From Acinetobacter sp. TR3 (lineage in GTDB: Bacteria; Pseudomonadota; Gammaproteobacteria; Pseudomonadales; Moraxellaceae), in NCBI RefSeq assembly GCF_027105055.1, contig NZ_CP114264.1, forward strand, positions 2,666,001 through 2,730,000: 64,000 bases of DNA. The letters are read 5' to 3'. Below are positions 62,075 to 64,000 of the stretch, one piece after another (positions within the stretch are counted from its first letter, which is position 1; the number at the start of each line of letters is the position of its first letter). Below the pieces are notes generated by a model. That model had not been told where the DNA came from, did not search any database, and saw only the letters and a list, made by a program, of their open reading frames with translations. Both the position numbers and the translations under genes were made by a program.

Positions 62075-64000
62075 ATGTCAAATTTCAATAAAACCCTATC
62101 TAAACGCTTACGGCTCAATCATGCTTATGGACAATTGATTGCACTTATTTTAGTGCCGATCGCCGTACTGACAGGTGTTGGTATTTTATGGGTTTTATCT
62201 GAAACCACCAGTGCAGCAAAACAACAACAATATTCAGATGCTTCTGCGATTTTAGCTCGCTACCATCAAACCGCAGAAAAATTACTACAACTGGTACAAC
62301 AACACCCCGATCAATATGATCGCGCTCAAAACATTATGCAAAAAATGTTTGATGAGAAAAACTTACAACGCGCTGTCATTATTGATAATCAAGGGCAAAC
62401 CTATCTCAGTGTTGGTTATCAAAATAATCGTTTTTGGCCGACTTTTCCGAATAACAGTAATTTTTTTGGTCCAATCGCACATAACCACAATAGCATCTAT
62501 GGTGCAAAATTGGCTGGTGGTCATAACGAATCGATTTGGCTCATGATTGAACTAGACAATCAGCCACTTGAGTTAGCTCGCTATAAAATTCTATTGGCAC
62601 TGGTCGTGACTGGACTAATTACCTTATTACTTTTATTACTTTGTTTAAACGTATTTTCAAGAATTTGGCTTGCGCCACTCTATGAAATTCGCATGCAAAT
62701 GCAACGCTTAAATGCAGATACACTTGATCAGCATATCGTGGTGAACAGTACAGGTGAGTTACGCTTACTCCAGCGTGATATTGCGAATGTAGTCAAACGT
62801 TTACATTTTAGCTTCTTGGAGTTGAAAGAGCATACTGAACAAACCGAAGAGGATTTACGTCGTACTTTAGATACACTCGAAGTCCAAAATATTACTTATC
62901 GTCAAGCACGTGACCAAGCGATTTCATCGAATCAATCTAAATCAGTCTTTTTAGCCAATATCAGCCATGAACTTAGAACACCTCTCAACAGTATTGACGG
63001 TTTTATTCACCTCTTACTGCGTCAGCAGAACTTAAGTAATGAACAGAACCTGTATCTTCAAACTATTCGTAAATCTTCAGCTCACCTTTTAGCACTGATT
63101 AATGATGTCCTCGATTTCTCTAAAATTGATGCGGGTAAATTAGAGCTCGAAACAGCGCCATTTGATTTGGAAGAAGCTATTTTTGATGTGATGGATATGC
63201 TTTCCCCTCTCGCGGCACAAAAGTATATCAATATGGCATTTTACTATGCCGAAAATATTCCCCAACATGTGATTGGTGATGCATTACGCTTTAAACAAAT
63301 TCTGACCAACCTCATTTCCAATGCCATCAAATTTACCCCAGATGGTGAAATCATTGTTCGTGTACGTATGGAAGATGATGAAATTGGACAATGTCTCTTA
63401 CATTTCAGCGTCCAAGATAGTGGTATTGGTCTCAGTGGTACCGACCGTAAAAAACTTTTTGAATCATTCTCTCAAGGCGATGCTTCCGTTACTCGTCAAT
63501 TTGGTGGTACGGGATTAGGCTTAGCGATTTCCAAACAACTTGTTCATTTGATGCATGGTCAAATTGGCTTTGAAGACAACCAAGAACGTGCCCCGACAGA
63601 AAAAGGTTCAACCTTTTGGTTTACGGCTTCATTCAAAGTAGATGAACAAGATGAATTTGTTGAGCACCCACATTTCGATCATTTACAAGTGGTGTCTTAC
63701 CTCGCTCACCCTGCCACAGCGAGCGTGCTTCGTTCATATTTAGAAAACTACCGTGTCTCACATATCGAAACACAATCAATTTTGGATTTATTTAGTCGTC
63801 TGAATCATTTAAATCAGCAAGAAAACACATGGCTCATTGTTGACCATAGTGGTGATACAGAAGCACTACTCAAAGAAATTCGTCAGCGTTACCAAGGAAA
63901 CTTAGCCGTTTACGGTTATCAAATGAGCCTTGAGCCGAACATGCTGAATGAATATCGTGCGCGCCCACTCTATCAACCATTGAGTCGCCGAGAACTGGTG
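62075..64000 (+). CDS. gacS: Hybrid sensor histidine kinase of GacS/BarA type, 5' part
   Basis: An open frame of 642 codons runs from the ATG at 62075 (MSNFNKTLSKRLRL) to the window edge without stop. It has an N-terminal membrane helix (LIALILVPIAVLTGVGILWVL, about residues 20-40), a periplasmic domain and a second helix near 170-192 (LVVTGLITLLLLLLCLNVF). A HAMP linker is followed by the phosphoacceptor H-box with His298 in FLANISHELRTPLNS. The ATPase has its N-box (TNLISNAIKFTPDG) and G-boxes (DSGIGL, GGTGLGLAISK). Residues after about 530 begin a receiver-like part. This order, with relA and cysM upstream, fits GacS, the kinase of the Gac/Rsm pathway that controls virulence and secondary metabolism. 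The rest, including the HPt domain, lies outside. Confidence 0.9.
   Translation, partial: MSNFNKTLSKRLRLNHAYGQLIALILVPIAVLTGVGILWVLSETTSAAKQQQYSDASAILARYHQTAEKLLQLVQQHPDQYDRAQNIMQKMFDEKNLQRAVIIDNQGQTYLSVGYQNNRFWPTFPNNSNFFGPIAHNHNSIYGAKLAGGHNESIWLMIELDNQPLELARYKILLALVVTGLITLLLLLLCLNVFSRIWLAPLYEIRMQMQRLNADTLDQHIVVNSTGELRLLQRDIANVVKRLHFSFLELKEHTEQTEEDLRRTLDTLEVQNITYRQARDQAISSNQSKSVFLANISHELRTPLNSIDGFIHLLLRQQNLSNEQNLYLQTIRKSSAHLLALINDVLDFSKIDAGKLELETAPFDLEEAIFDVMDMLSPLAAQKYINMAFYYAENIPQHVIGDALRFKQILTNLISNAIKFTPDGEIIVRVRMEDDEIGQCLLHFSVQDSGIGLSGTDRKKLFESFSQGDASVTRQFGGTGLGLAISKQLVHLMHGQIGFEDNQERAPTEKGSTFWFTASFKVDEQDEFVEHPHFDHLQVVSYLAHPATASVLRSYLENYRVSHIETQSILDLFSRLNHLNQQENTWLIVDHSGDTEALLKEIRQRYQGNLAVYGYQMSLEPNMLNEYRARPLYQPLSRRELV

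Overview
The window is chromosomal DNA from a gammaproteobacterium of the genus Acinetobacter. This rests on gene content and order (mlaA-gigA-gigB, relA-rlmD-exonuclease-cysM next to a gacS-type kinase, pheS-pheT-ihfA, rapZ-ptsO-darP), low GC content, and an rrn operon ordered 16S-tRNA-Ile-tRNA-Ala-23S-5S. I did not assign a species. No prophage, insertion sequence, CRISPR array or integron is visible, and almost all of the sequence is core housekeeping DNA.

Layout. 1-1.2 kb: two unrecognised genes. 1.2-3.7 kb: two tandem, near-duplicate acyl-CoA dehydrogenases with a palindromic operator-like site upstream. 3.8-5.5 kb: a block of broken genes on the minus strand (a frameshifted DUF4256 gene, a heavily fragmented unknown gene, and an unknown gene with one frameshift and two internal stops). 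5.6-11.2 kb: a complete rRNA operon on the minus strand with promoter, leader, spacer tRNAs and terminator. 11.5-15 kb: mlaA, the gigA/gigB stress-signalling pair and a nitrilase-family amidase. 15.2-16.6 kb: a small exported protein and the ohrR/ohr organic peroxide pair with a recognisable operator. 16.6-22.9 kb: gspE, a DUF432 gene with an MscS channel, and a very large DUF2339 membrane protein. 23-31 kb: polA, then a minus-strand run accA-tilS-proC-yggT and ppx. 31.3-33.9 kb: trxA, rho and a small alanine-rich lipoprotein. 34-37.7 kb: pheS-pheT-ihfA. 37.9-40.1 kb: two unrecognised membrane-associated proteins. 40.1-46.8 kb: rpmI-rplT, then a 3.6 kb accessory insertion (broken MFS transporter, YqaA-like protein, MltR-like protein, glutathione transferase), then infC-thrS. 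47-48.7 kb: a fatty acyl-CoA synthetase. 48.8-55.4 kb: darP-ptsO-rapZ, panC-panB, folK-pcnB, and comEA-like/mazG. 55.5-62 kb: a short-chain dehydrogenase, relA, rlmD, a PolB-like exonuclease and cysM. From 62.1 kb to the window end: a hybrid sensor kinase of the GacS/BarA type, cut by the edge.

Working together. Translation and stringent control dominate: rrn operon, two tRNA synthetases, IF-3, L35, L20, RelA, rRNA methylation, CCA-independent RNA tailing by PcnB, and ribosome assembly factor DarP. Stress signalling is represented by GigA/GigB, NPr (which GigA/GigB signalling is reported to involve in A. baumannii), GacS, RelA and OhrR/Ohr.

The least ordinary parts are the decayed block at 3.8-5.5 kb, a one-base frameshift in the MFS transporter at 41.09 kb, the AUU start of infC together with its separation from rpmI-rplT, and a lipoprotein built on a 21-bp/heptad tandem repeat. 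I found no convincing new multi-gene system.
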